Shown one piece after another: positions 1 to 8,304 of a stretch of DNA of 64,000 nucleotides (the first letter of the stretch is position 1; each line of letters opens with the position of its first letter). The notes under the pieces are model-generated. The model did not search any database, was not told the DNA's origin, and saw nothing but the letters and a program-made list of their open reading frames with translations. A program made the position numbers and the translations under genes. The stretch lies in NCBI GenBank assembly GCA_023957995.1, contig JAMLGK010000006.1:1-64000 (forward strand), written 5' to 3'. Source of the DNA: Microthrixaceae bacterium. Its GTDB lineage: Bacteria > Actinomycetota > Acidimicrobiia > Acidimicrobiales > Microtrichaceae.

Positions 1-551
1 CCTGGGCCATCGGTGGGGTCAACGTCGTCGCCACCTTCATCGCCATCGCCTACATCGACCGCTTCGGGCGCAAACCCCTGCTCCAGGCCGGCCTGGTCGG
101 AATGGGCCTCAGCCTCACGGTGGTGGGCATCGCCTTTCTCTGGCTGGACAACGGATCCTCGGCCCCGGGGGCCGCTGCGGCCTCCTATGCGGGCATCATC
201 ACCCTCGTGGCCCTGGTGGTGTTCATCGCCAGCTTCGCCTTCTCACTGGGCCCGGTGACCTGGACGATCATCAACGAGGTGTTCCCCAACAGGGTGCGCG
301 GCAGGGGCGTGTCGGTGGCAACCGCCGTCAACTGGTTCAGCGCCTGGATCGTCAGCCAGTTCTTCCTCACCCTGATCGATGTGATCGGATCCTCGTCGAC
401 CTTCTGGCTCTTCGCCACCTTCAGCGCACTGGCCTTCGTGTGGATCTGGAGGACCGTGCCCGAGACCAAGGGGCGCTCGCTCGAAGAGATCGAGGAAATG
501 ATGACCGGACCGGCCCATGAACCCGCCGACAAGGGTTCAGCCGGCGCGTAG
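1..551 (+). CDS. MFS sugar-porter family transporter, C-terminal part
   Basis: Partial gene entering from the left edge; the reading frame is open from position 3 and gives about 182 residues. It has the sugar-porter loop motif DRFGRKPLL soon after the edge, then several hydrophobic helices, and the family end signature PETKGRSLEEIE close to the C terminus. These two motifs are typical of the sugar porter branch of the major facilitator superfamily, inner-membrane proteins that move hexoses, pentoses or polyols with protons. The first half, including most substrate-contact helices, lies outside the window, so the substrate cannot be named. It ends 15 nt before the polyprenyl synthase start, so the two may be co-transcribed. 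Confidence 0.9.
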   Translation, partial: WAIGGVNVVATFIAIAYIDRFGRKPLLQAGLVGMGLSLTVVGIAFLWLDNGSSAPGAAAASYAGIITLVALVVFIASFAFSLGPVTWTIINEVFPNRVRGRGVSVATAVNWFSAWIVSQFFLTLIDVIGSSSTFWLFATFSALAFVWIWRTVPETKGRSLEEIEEMMTGPAHEPADKGSAGA

Positions 552-566
552 CTGTATCCTCACGGG

Positions 567-1559
567 GTGCCCGGCCCCAACCCGCTCTCGGTACTCCCCT
601 CCATGTCTGCAGATCTGGACCGGGTCGAGACGGAGTTGCTCGCGTCGGTCCGCTCGGGCGAGGACTTCCTCACCGAGATCGCCTCGCACCTGATCACGGC
701 CGGCGGAAAGCGCGTACGGCCCGGGTTCTGCATAGCCTCCACCGCCACGACCATGACCGCCGATGCACCGGCACCGCCCGAAGCGGTCACCGGTGGGGTC
801 GCCGTGGAGCTGGTGCACCTCGGCTCGCTCTACCACGACGACGTGATGGATGAGGCCGACACACGTCGCTCGGTGCCCAGCGTGAACTCACGCTGGGGCA
901 ACCTGCGCGCCATCCTGGCCGGCGACTTCCTGCTGGCACGTGCCTCGGAACTGGCCGCCGGGCTCGGGGTCGAGGTGGCAGCCCTGCTGGCCGCGACGAT
1001 CGGCCACCTCTGCGAGGGACAGCTGCTCGAACTGCAACATGCATTCGACCGCAGCCGCACCGAGGAGAGCTACCTGCGCTCGATCGACGGCAAGACCGCT
1101 TCGCTTCTCACGGCTGCCTGCCGGATCGGTGGGCTGGTCGCCGAGGCGCCGGAGTCCCACGTCGAGGCCCTGGCCACGTTCGGTCACTCCTACGGCATGG
1201 CATTCCAGATGGTCGACGACGTGCTCGACCTGGTGGCCACCGAGGCCGACCTGGGCAAGCCCGCTGGCCATGACCTCGAGGAGGGCATCTACACCCTCCC
1301 GGTGCTGCACACCCTCGCCGGTAGGGACGGCGAGGAGCTGGGCGAACTACTCACCGAGGGGATCGACGAACCGACCCGCCGCAAGGCGATAGAGCTGGTC
1401 GCGTCGGGTGACGGTATCCCCCACACGATCGAACGGGCCAGAGAGCTCGCCGAACTCGGTCGCGACGCGCTGACGCAACTCCCGCCGAGCCCCGGGGTGG
1501 ACGGACTCAACGCCGCGGCGGACTACCTGCTGACCTCGGTCGAGTCCGCGGCTGCCTGA
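567..1559 (+). CDS. Polyprenyl diphosphate synthase (trans-isoprenyl)
   Basis: A 330-residue trans-prenyltransferase that condenses isopentenyl diphosphate with allylic diphosphates, most likely to make the long side chain of menaquinone. Visible motifs: GGKRVRP near residue 46, the first aspartate-rich motif DDVMD at about 91-95 followed by RR, and the second aspartate-rich motif in FQMVDDVLDL near residue 217. Length matches hepta- to nonaprenyl synthases. The start shown is GTG at 567; ATG at 603 (SADLDRVE) is an equally good alternative and would remove 12 weakly conserved residues. Chain length cannot be read safely from the sequence. It lies close behind the MFS gene and converges with the minus-strand ABM gene. 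Confidence 0.9.
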   Translation: MPGPNPLSVLPSMSADLDRVETELLASVRSGEDFLTEIASHLITAGGKRVRPGFCIASTATTMTADAPAPPEAVTGGVAVELVHLGSLYHDDVMDEADTRRSVPSVNSRWGNLRAILAGDFLLARASELAAGLGVEVAALLAATIGHLCEGQLLELQHAFDRSRTEESYLRSIDGKTASLLTAACRIGGLVAEAPESHVEALATFGHSYGMAFQMVDDVLDLVATEADLGKPAGHDLEEGIYTLPVLHTLAGRDGEELGELLTEGIDEPTRRKAIELVASGDGIPHTIERARELAELGRDALTQLPPSPGVDGLNAAADYLLTSVESAAA

Positions 1560-1568
1560 GCAGCCGGC

Positions 1569-1871
1569 TCACATCAGCTTGGAGCTACCCGTCACCTCGT
1601 GGAGCACGATGTCGGTGCCGGTCACACCGGCTCCGGCCATGGCACCGAGGAACTCGGCCATGTGCGGCGAGGCCATGTGCAGGTCCATCGCTTCGCGGTC
1701 GGCCCACTCCTCGTAGACACGGAACAGCGACTTGTCCGACGGGTGGGTCCAGAAGCCGTAGGTGATGTTCCCCTCTTCGGCCAGGGTTGCCTCGACCAGA
1801 GGGGTCACCGCCGCCACCATGGCGTCGTGGTTCGCAGGGTCGATTTCGATGGTTCCGGAGACGATCAACAT
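1569..1871 (-). CDS. ABM-domain (antibiotic biosynthesis monooxygenase-like) protein
   Basis: A 100-residue single-domain protein with the dimeric ferredoxin-like ABM fold: an N-terminal strand (MLIVSGTIEID), a central segment NITYGFWTHPSDKSLFRVYEEWADREAMDLH and a final helix ending in the HM-AEF segment. The pattern F-x-V-Y-E-x-W followed by a hydrophilic helix and H-x-x-S-P-H is typical of the family, which includes quinol monooxygenases and many small proteins of unknown role. It diverges from another ABM-like gene starting at 1941, with 69 bp between the starts, so a shared control region is likely. Substrate unknown. Confidence 0.82.
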   Translation of the reverse strand: MLIVSGTIEIDPANHDAMVAAVTPLVEATLAEEGNITYGFWTHPSDKSLFRVYEEWADREAMDLHMASPHMAEFLGAMAGAGVTGTDIVLHEVTGSSKLM

Positions 1872-1940
1872 GTCTGCACCCTAGACAGCCCCGCCACCCG
1901 ACAACACCCCGACCCCGAATCTGCCCGTAGTCTGCTCGCC

Positions 1941-2282
1941 ATGATCGCGGTCACATCCAAGGCCTTCACCATCGACGAGGTAGACGCTGCGAGCGGATAC
2001 GAGTCGGGCATTCGCGACTTCTGGGACTTCCACGCCGGTCAGCCCGGATTCCGCGGTCGGCTCCTGATGCGGAGCCGCAGCGACCGCACATCGTTCACCC
2101 ACGTGCGGTTCTTCGATTCGGTCCGGGACTACGAGCAGATGATCAAACGGCCGGGGTATGCCGAACACATCAATGCCCTCGCGAAGCATCTGCGCCCCCA
2201 CCCCGACGCTCCCGGCAAGGACTACGTCGACGTCGTCGTGGGTGACTGGCCCGAGGGGTCCGGCGCCCCGGGTCGACCCTGA
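1941..2282 (+). CDS. Small ABM-like / dimeric alpha-beta barrel protein
   Basis: A 113-residue protein starting at ATG 1941 (MIAVTSKAFTID). Features such as DFHAGQPGFRGRLLMRS, THVRFFDSVRDYEQM and a late helix with AEHINALAKHL suggest a dimeric alpha-beta barrel of the ABM type, where the first half binds a small ligand and the second swaps a strand with the partner subunit. The frame is open further upstream, but ATG 1941 fits the expected domain start and the divergent promoter gap. It ends just before a 17-bp tandem repeat and the alpha/beta hydrolase, so these two may be one unit. Specific function unknown. Confidence 0.72.
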   Translation: MIAVTSKAFTIDEVDAASGYESGIRDFWDFHAGQPGFRGRLLMRSRSDRTSFTHVRFFDSVRDYEQMIKRPGYAEHINALAKHLRPHPDAPGKDYVDVVVGDWPEGSGAPGRP

Positions 2283-2285
2283 GGA

Positions 2286-2330
2286 ACAGGTCGTGAGGGG
2301 ACACAGGTCGTGAAGGGACACAGGTCGTGA
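2286..2330 (+). repeat. 17-bp tandem repeat that duplicates a ribosome site and GTG
   Basis: Two full copies and one partial copy of a 17-bp unit (acaggtcgtgaRgggac) at 2286, 2303 and 2320. Each copy carries GTG (2293, 2310, 2327) preceded by a purine-rich stretch. Only the GTG at 2327 opens the hydrolase frame; the two upstream GTGs each read six codons and then stop at the next TGA. The array therefore places short decoy mini-frames directly in front of the real start. Confidence 0.85.
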
Positions 2331-3019
2331 ACCTCGTCGCGGTCCACGGTGCATTCCGGGGTGGCTGGTCCTTCACCCGATTGCGACGCGAGATGTCAGC
2401 GCGTGGTCATGACCTGCGCGCCCCGAGCCTTGCCGGCATGGGCGAACACGCTGCGCCGCCGCAACACCGCCAGCCGGTGAGCCTGGGCCAGTGGCGTGAC
2501 CAACTCGTGTCCCAGATCGAGCTCGAGGATCTCCGCGAGGTCGTGCTCCTCGGCCACTCCCAGGGTGGACTGGTCGTGCGCTCGGTGGCCCCGCACATCT
2601 CCGACCGCCTGTGCTGCGTGGGGTATCTCGATGCTCCGGTGCCCGCACCGGGCCAACGGGGGGTCGACCTGATGGGAGCCCCACCGGATCAGCTCCCACC
2701 TGCGGACACCTGGCTGGAGCCAACCCCGCTGGACGCCGACGAACACCACTCCAGAGCTCTGGTGGAGTGGATCAACCCACGGCTGTGCGCGACGCCCCTG
2801 CGCCCGTCACTCGACCCGCTGGGGGAAGATCCCGTGACGGTCCCGGAACATGTTGCGTTCTGCGCCCACACCCCAGCGCACTACCCGAGTTCGCTCTACC
2901 GGGGTGAGCTCGACCGATCCGGTGCCACATACGAGGTGATCGACGCGCCTCACGACTCGCCGCTCACACACCCCGGCGAGGTGGCGGACTGGCTCGAGTC
3001 CATCGGAACCGCCACCTAG
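2327..3019 (+). CDS. Alpha/beta hydrolase fold protein
   Basis: A 230-residue alpha/beta hydrolase. It shows the oxyanion segment VHGAFRGGWSF near the N terminus, the nucleophile elbow GHSQGG around residue 85 (Ser nucleophile), and a C-terminal DAPHDSPLTHP that supplies the catalytic His. The length and the HGAFRGGW start resemble the salicylate esterase / EstC-like subgroup, so an esterase or lactonase is likely; substrate unknown. Start is GTG 2327 inside a tandem repeat. The closest partner is the small ABM-like gene 44 nt upstream. No signal peptide, so cytoplasmic. Confidence 0.85.
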   Translation: MNLVAVHGAFRGGWSFTRLRREMSARGHDLRAPSLAGMGEHAAPPQHRQPVSLGQWRDQLVSQIELEDLREVVLLGHSQGGLVVRSVAPHISDRLCCVGYLDAPVPAPGQRGVDLMGAPPDQLPPADTWLEPTPLDADEHHSRALVEWINPRLCATPLRPSLDPLGEDPVTVPEHVAFCAHTPAHYPSSLYRGELDRSGATYEVIDAPHDSPLTHPGEVADWLESIGTAT

Positions 3020-3068
3020 ACGAGCCAGACGGCCCTGCCCGGCACACGATGTGCCCGTCCGGGACCCA

Positions 3069-4919
3069 TCAGGTCTGCAGACGCGTGATTATCTGCTTCG
3101 CCAGGTTGGCGACCACGTGTTCGTCACCCGCGGAGAGCGTCTGCTTGGTTCCCAGGGATATGTCGATCACGTATTCGTCTAGCTGCATGATCATGCGTGT
3201 GGTCTGCGCCCACTCCTCGGCACCCACGGTCACGTCCTCGCCTCGCCACAGGTTGTAGGAGATGCCATCAGCCAACAGGCCGTCTATGTCGCGGTGCTCC
3301 ACGCCGTAGTCGTCGTAGTCGGTGATGTTCCAGTAGGCGAAGCCCCAGCATTCTTCTGGGTCGACACCGCCATCGAGCGACAGCACCGCGACCAACTCGT
3401 GGGCGATCTCCTCGCTCGGGGTCTGCGCCACCGACACCGCCAGGGCTCCGTTGGGCCAGATCGCAATCCTCTCCCACAGTGCGGTCACGGTGAGCAGCCG
3501 CGACATCATTCCGGCGCACACGCTGTCGTCGTCGGGCTCGTTGGGGTTGAAGGCCTGGTAGCGGAAGGTGGCCGGCAGGGAATGCAGGATCCGACCGTAG
3601 AAGTCGCTGGGCACCGCGGGTGAGGGGAGCTGGCCGAAGAGAATCGCTTCCTCCGACAGGGCCTCCTGCAGAGCCGCGGACTGATCCGGGCCGGGAGGTT
3701 CGTTGTACTGGACCCCCGGCTGGATGCCCGCCAGGGTCGACTCCGGCAGGTCGAGCGTGGTCGGGGGGCCGGGCGCCGCGGTGGTGCTCGGCGCGCCCTG
3801 GTCGCCGTTCTCGGTGCGATTGTCGGTCTGTTCGGGCCCGGAACCGTCGCTGCCCTGCTCGCTCGACCCTGCGATCGCCACGGTGATCCACGCACCGAGC
3901 CCCACCACGACCACGGCGGCGGCGGCTCCCAGGGAGGTCCGCAGGAGCCTGGGACTGCTCCGGACCTCCCTCGGGTCCTCGGTCGGGGGCACCGTCAGCT
4001 CTGCATCCGGAGCGCTCAGCGCCTCGAGTTCCGGGGGTGTACCCGGGCCGGGGATCTCCGACATCACGTGCATCTCGGTAGGGGCCTCGCCCTCGAAGAC
4101 CTGGAGGTCCCTCAGACGCTCGCCGATCTCGCTCACCTCTGCGAAACGGTCCGCTGGGTCCCTTGCCGTGCACCGGTCGAGCAGATCCAACAGGGCGGGA
4201 GACACGTCCTCGCGCCCACGCTCCACCCTCAACCCGTCGTGCAACCGACCCAGGATCACGTCCGTTCGCTCACCTGCGCCGCCCACCGGCGAGGAGCCTG
4301 TGCACAGAGCCATCAGCGTGGATCCGAGCCCGTAGACGTCGGTGGCCACCGAGATCGGGGCATCGTCCAACAGCTCGGGGGCGGCGTGCAGGGGCGTCAG
4401 CACCGTGGGTTGTGTCGGCATCGAACGCGACTGCATGGCGGCCACCCCGAAGTCGCCCAACAGGGGCTGTCCGATCCGCCCGATCAGCACGTTGTCGGGC
4501 TTGACGTCACCGTGGATCACGTCGTGGAGGTGCGCGGTCTGGAGTGCTCCGCACAGCTGCACGCCCAACCGGACCACCTCGGAGGGGTCGAGCGGCCCCT
4601 TTCCGCGCAGCCGGGGGCCCAGGGACCCGGCCGGGAGGTACTCGGTCATCAGGTAGGGATGTCCGTCGTCTGTCAGCCCGGCGTCGAACAGCGTGAGGAT
4701 GTTGGGGTGCGCTGACAGCATGGCCAGCACCCGCGTCTCGTTCAGGACCATGTCGGCGGCCAGGGACTGGCGGCCGCGCAGATCGAGCACCTTGACCGCC
4801 ACCGGCCGGTCGAAGCGGGTCTGGATTCCCAGGTAGACCCGGGAACTGGCCCCCTTGCCCAACAGTCCGGTGATCTCCAGGCCCTCTATGGACGGGAAGA
4901 CGAAGTCGGCGTCAGCCAT
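3069..4919 (-). CDS. Membrane Ser/Thr protein kinase with extracellular sensor domain
   Basis: A 616-residue Hanks-type kinase. ATP loop GKGASSRVY at 21-29, catalytic Lys43 in VAVKVL, catalytic loop HGDVKPDN at 136-143, DFG at 156-158, APE at 180-182; a linker follows and one membrane helix at about 331-351. The remaining 265 residues would lie outside the cell; they start Thr/Pro-rich and then form a globular part with two Cys (DSVCAGMM and EECWGF) that could form a disulfide, as in PknH-type sensor domains. ATG 4919 overlaps the end of the FHA gene by 8 nt (ATGGCTGA), so translation is probably coupled. The frame is open upstream to 5033 but that part duplicates FHA coding sequence. It closes the long minus-strand operon. 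Confidence 0.93.
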   Translation of the reverse strand: MADADFVFPSIEGLEITGLLGKGASSRVYLGIQTRFDRPVAVKVLDLRGRQSLAADMVLNETRVLAMLSAHPNILTLFDAGLTDDGHPYLMTEYLPAGSLGPRLRGKGPLDPSEVVRLGVQLCGALQTAHLHDVIHGDVKPDNVLIGRIGQPLLGDFGVAAMQSRSMPTQPTVLTPLHAAPELLDDAPISVATDVYGLGSTLMALCTGSSPVGGAGERTDVILGRLHDGLRVERGREDVSPALLDLLDRCTARDPADRFAEVSEIGERLRDLQVFEGEAPTEMHVMSEIPGPGTPPELEALSAPDAELTVPPTEDPREVRSSPRLLRTSLGAAAAVVVVGLGAWITVAIAGSSEQGSDGSGPEQTDNRTENGDQGAPSTTAAPGPPTTLDLPESTLAGIQPGVQYNEPPGPDQSAALQEALSEEAILFGQLPSPAVPSDFYGRILHSLPATFRYQAFNPNEPDDDSVCAGMMSRLLTVTALWERIAIWPNGALAVSVAQTPSEEIAHELVAVLSLDGGVDPEECWGFAYWNITDYDDYGVEHRDIDGLLADGISYNLWRGEDVTVGAEEWAQTTRMIMQLDEYVIDISLGTKQTLSAGDEHVVANLAKQIITRLQT

Positions 4920-5655
4920 CCGAGCCCGACCCTCGCCGCCGGCCGCGCGGTGGAAGCCGGTCGAGGTCCTCCACCGTGAGGACCCGGCGGCCCACCAGGT
5001 ACTCGACCGCCCGGATACGGCGCACGGTCGCACGTTTGCCGGAGTCCCCGGCCACGCCCTCGATCCCGTGCTCGGCGAGGCGTCTGCACAGGTAGTCGAG
5101 CTTGCGGTTCAGCTTCGCGGCGGACCAACCCAGCCGCTCGGCGACTTCGCGGTTGGAGGGCATCGACGCCGGCCAGTCGCCGTCGTCGGTGAGCAACGGT
5201 TCCGCCAGAGCGGTCACCAGCAGACGTTGTTCGGGGTTCAGGTCAGGCGCAGCGATGTCCATCGTGTCGGTGACGATGGGGTTCATGCCGAGTGGTCCGA
5301 CCGCATCTCGCTGTGCGACCGACAGGGAATACCTGGCGGTGCCCGCCTGGAAGCTGACGGTGAACTCCTCGGAGAGCAGGGTCAGCACCCCACCGGGAGC
5401 CAGGTCGGTGCGGGAGCAGCCGTCGGAGACCGACATCGGCAGATTCCGGCCGACGTTGTGCAGCATCCACAGGTCCCCGTGTTGCATGAAGGCTCCGAGC
5501 ACCCTGTGCAGGCGCGGGTTGGCGGCGTCGACCACCAATCGGGCATCCCGCCCGAACGTGAACGCCTCCCCGTCCACCACCTCGAATTCCTCGTCGAGGA
5601 ACTCGACGAACAGCGATCCCATTGGATTCAAAGGTAACGCGCGCTGTCTCCTCAC
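4912..5655 (-). CDS. FHA-domain protein with C-terminal helix-turn-helix-like region
   Basis: A 247-residue protein. Residues from about 12 to 115 form a forkhead-associated domain, which binds phosphothreonine peptides: FTFGRDARL with the conserved Gly-Arg, then PRLHRVL and HNVGRNLPM. The C-terminal part has helices resembling a winged or simple helix-turn-helix (REVAERLGWSAAKLNRKL) and a basic tail. It overlaps the kinase gene by 8 nt, so it is the obvious partner: the kinase signals and the FHA protein reads the phosphate, perhaps on DNA. GTG 5655 shares GTGA with the upstream stop; ATG 5622 (MGSLFVEF) is the alternative start and may be the true domain start. Confidence 0.87.
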   Translation of the reverse strand: MRRQRALPLNPMGSLFVEFLDEEFEVVDGEAFTFGRDARLVVDAANPRLHRVLGAFMQHGDLWMLHNVGRNLPMSVSDGCSRTDLAPGGVLTLLSEEFTVSFQAGTARYSLSVAQRDAVGPLGMNPIVTDTMDIAAPDLNPEQRLLVTALAEPLLTDDGDWPASMPSNREVAERLGWSAAKLNRKLDYLCRRLAEHGIEGVAGDSGKRATVRRIRAVEYLVGRRVLTVEDLDRLPPRGRRRGSGSDG

Positions 5656-6788
5656 ACATCCGGAAGTGCGCCGAGGAGAACCACCGGTTCACGTGGACCC
5701 TCCACCACCACCGGGTCACCCACCGAGAAGAGTGGCGCACCGATCTCGGTGATCTTCAACACCTGGCCGTCGAGATCGACGTCGTAGTTGGTCAACTGAC
5801 CCGAATAGCTCACTGCCTGCACGGTCGCACACCCACGCTCGGGATCGCCGGATCTCGGGGATCCCCCAGCGGAAGCCGACCCGCGCGCTGCTGACAATCC
5901 GAGCGACTCGGGACGCAGCATCACCGTCGCCGGTCCCGAAAACGGGGTTCGTGCGGCTTCGGTGACCCTCAGGGCCCCGAGCACCGTCTCGACCCGACCA
6001 TCGGAGCGGGCCTCTCCCCGCAGGAAGATGGCCTCGCCGAGGAACTCCGCGGTCCATCGGTCCGGCGGTTCGCGGTACAGCGATGCCGGTGGCGCGTCGG
6101 CCACCACCGCACCGTCGCGCAGCACCGTCAACAGGTCGCCCATCAAGAACGCCTCTTCGCGGTCGTGGGTCACCAGCAGGGTCGTGATGCCGAGTGATCC
6201 GAGCAGCTCGCGGACCTCCTCACGCACCCGCGTCCGGAGGCCGGGGTCGAGGTTCGAGAACGGTTCGTCCAACAACAACACCTCCGGCCTCTGGGCCAAC
6301 GCCCTGCCCAGGGCCACCCGCTGTTGTTGACCACCGCTGAGCTCGGCCGGCCGGCGCTGTCCGAGCCCCTCCAGTCCCACCATCGCCAGGGTCTCTGACA
6401 GTCGACCGCCATGGGCGCGGGCCTCGCGCGACATCGCGAACGAGATGTTCTCCCCCACGGTCATGTGGGGGAACAACGCCCAGTTCTGGAACACCATTGC
6501 GACCCGCCGCTCGGCAGGGTCCACCCAGGTCCGCGAAGCGGTGTCGGTGAGGACCCTTCCCCCTGCGCCGATCACCGAACCGGCACGCGGTCGCTCCAGT
6601 CCGGCCACGACACGCAACAGGGTGGTCTTGCCGCAGCCACTGGGTCCGAGCAGGGCCCTCACACGTCCGGCGGGAACGTCGAGTGACGCGTCCCGCAGCA
6701 CCGGTTCGTCGTCGCCGTACGCGAACTCCAACCCGCTGACCGTCAGTCCAGCGGTCGCGGACCCACCCTCGGGTGGAACCTCAGTCAC
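5652..6788 (-). CDS. ABC transporter ATP-binding protein, CysA/PotA/FbpC type, orphan
   Basis: An ATPase subunit of about 378 residues. Walker A GPSGCGKTT, signature LSGGQQQR, Walker B VLLLDEPFSN, and the switch His in LLVTHDREEA. After the ATPase comes a TOBE-like C-terminal domain (VMLRPESLGLS, VQAVSYSGQLTNYDVDLDG), typical of importers for spermidine, sulfate, iron(III) or molybdate. No permease or binding protein gene is next to it, so it is an orphan in this operon. GTG 6788 is preferred because GTGACTGA overlaps the lysS stop by 8 nt, the same design as the lysS start; ATG 6818 would add 10 residues. Substrate unknown. Confidence 0.88.
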   Translation of the reverse strand: MTEVPPEGGSATAGLTVSGLEFAYGDDEPVLRDASLDVPAGRVRALLGPSGCGKTTLLRVVAGLERPRAGSVIGAGGRVLTDTASRTWVDPAERRVAMVFQNWALFPHMTVGENISFAMSREARAHGGRLSETLAMVGLEGLGQRRPAELSGGQQQRVALGRALAQRPEVLLLDEPFSNLDPGLRTRVREEVRELLGSLGITTLLVTHDREEAFLMGDLLTVLRDGAVVADAPPASLYREPPDRWTAEFLGEAIFLRGEARSDGRVETVLGALRVTEAARTPFSGPATVMLRPESLGLSAARGSASAGGSPRSGDPERGCATVQAVSYSGQLTNYDVDLDGQVLKITEIGAPLFSVGDPVVVEGPREPVVLLGALPDV

Positions 6789-8304
6789 TGTCGCCGGGGG
6801 GTGGGCCCTCCGGCGCACTCCCGGTGTCGTCAGCGGCCTCTGGCCGCAGAGTGGGGAACAACACCACGTCCCTGATGGTGGCGCGGTCGGTCAACAGCAT
6901 CACCAGTCGGTCGATTCCGATGCCGAGACCCACGGTGGGGGGCAAGCCGTATTCGAGAGCCCGCAGGTAGTCGTGGTCGACCGCCATCGCTTCGTCGTCA
7001 CCCGCGTCACGCATGGCTGCCTGCGCCTCGAAACGGAGGCGCTGTTCGTCCGGGTCGGTCAGCTCGGAGAAGCCGTTGCAGAGCTCGCGGCCGACGACGA
7101 TCCCCTCGAAACGCTCAACCAGTGCGGGATCATCACGGTGCGGGCGCGACAACGGCGAGACCTCGGCCGGGTAGTCGATCACGAACGTCGGATCCCAGAG
7201 CTTCGACTCGGTGGTCTTCTCGTAGAGCTCGAGCAGCAGTTTGCCCGCGCCCCAGGTCGACTCGGTCGGTACTGAGTGCGACGCGCACAGTTCGCGCAGG
7301 CGTGCAGGGTCGGTGTGCACCGAGACCTGCTCCCCCACCTGTTCGGAGGTGAGCTCCGCCATCGTCGCGCGGCGCCAGGGCGCGCTCAGGTCCACCTCAC
7401 GACCGTCGTAGGTGACGGTGGAAGACCCGCACACCTCGATCGCCAGGGCCTCCACGAGGGACTCGGTGAGCTCCATGTGCACGCGGTAGTCGCCGTAGGC
7501 CTGGTAGCACTCGAGCATCGTGAACTCGGGATTGTGCCGGTTCGAGATGCCCTCGTTGCGGAACACGCGGGCCACTTCGAAGACCTTCTCGAATCCACCC
7601 ACCACCAGTCGCTTCAGGTACAACTCGGGAGCGATCCGCAGATAGAGCTCCATGTCGAGTGCGTTGTGGTGGGTGGTGAACGGCGTCGCCAGGGCGCCGC
7701 CGGGAATCGGATGGAAGACGGGGGTCTCCACCTCGAGATATCCGCGGTCCTCGAGGAAACGGCGGGTGCTCGACAACACCCGCGATCGGGTCTTGAAGGT
7801 GGCCCGGGCCTCCTCGGTGACCCAGAGGTCCAGGTAGCGCTGCCGGTAGCGCAGATCCACGTCGGAGATCCCGTGGAACTTGTCCGGGAAGCTCCTGCGC
7901 GTATGGGCGAGCAGTGTCCACTCGTCGACGCGCACCGACAACTCCCCGCGCCGGGTCGTCATCACCTCTCCACGCACTCCGATCCAGTCCCCGAGATCGA
8001 GAGAACAGAAATCGTCGAACGACGGGGTGGTGCTCGACGGCGCGAACAGCTGGATCCGTCCACTGGAATCGGCGAGGGTCCCGAAGGCCAACTTGCCCTG
8101 GACCCGTCGCAACATGAGACGGCCGGCGATCGAAACCACCTCGCCGGTCTCGGTGCCGGGCTCGAGCCCTGCGTGGGTAGCGGCGAGCTCGCCGGCGGTG
8201 GTGTCCACCGCATAGCTGTAGGGCTGTGCGGCATCCGCCGCAGCGGAATCGGCGGGTCGGTCGGGCGGAGGATTCTCCGGAGGAACTGCGTCTCGGTCAG
8301 TCAC
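6781..8304 (-). CDS. lysS: Lysyl-tRNA synthetase (class II)
   Basis: A 507-residue class II enzyme that charges tRNA-Lys with lysine using ATP. The N-terminal OB-fold (about residues 55-150) binds the anticodon; FRNEGISNRHNPEFTMLE is motif 2 and GLGIGIDRLVMLLT is motif 3 near the C terminus. There is a non-conserved N-terminal extension of about 35 acidic/Pro/Ala-rich residues. The start is GTG 8304, overlapping the coaX stop by 8 nt (GTGACTGA). It sits in the conserved actinobacterial pantothenate/NAD/lysS run, so it is transcribed with cofactor genes. Confidence 0.97.
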   Translation of the reverse strand: MTDRDAVPPENPPPDRPADSAAADAAQPYSYAVDTTAGELAATHAGLEPGTETGEVVSIAGRLMLRRVQGKLAFGTLADSSGRIQLFAPSSTTPSFDDFCSLDLGDWIGVRGEVMTTRRGELSVRVDEWTLLAHTRRSFPDKFHGISDVDLRYRQRYLDLWVTEEARATFKTRSRVLSSTRRFLEDRGYLEVETPVFHPIPGGALATPFTTHHNALDMELYLRIAPELYLKRLVVGGFEKVFEVARVFRNEGISNRHNPEFTMLECYQAYGDYRVHMELTESLVEALAIEVCGSSTVTYDGREVDLSAPWRRATMAELTSEQVGEQVSVHTDPARLRELCASHSVPTESTWGAGKLLLELYEKTTESKLWDPTFVIDYPAEVSPLSRPHRDDPALVERFEGIVVGRELCNGFSELTDPDEQRLRFEAQAAMRDAGDDEAMAVDHDYLRALEYGLPPTVGLGIGIDRLVMLLTDRATIRDVVLFPTLRPEAADDTGSAPEGPPPGDSD

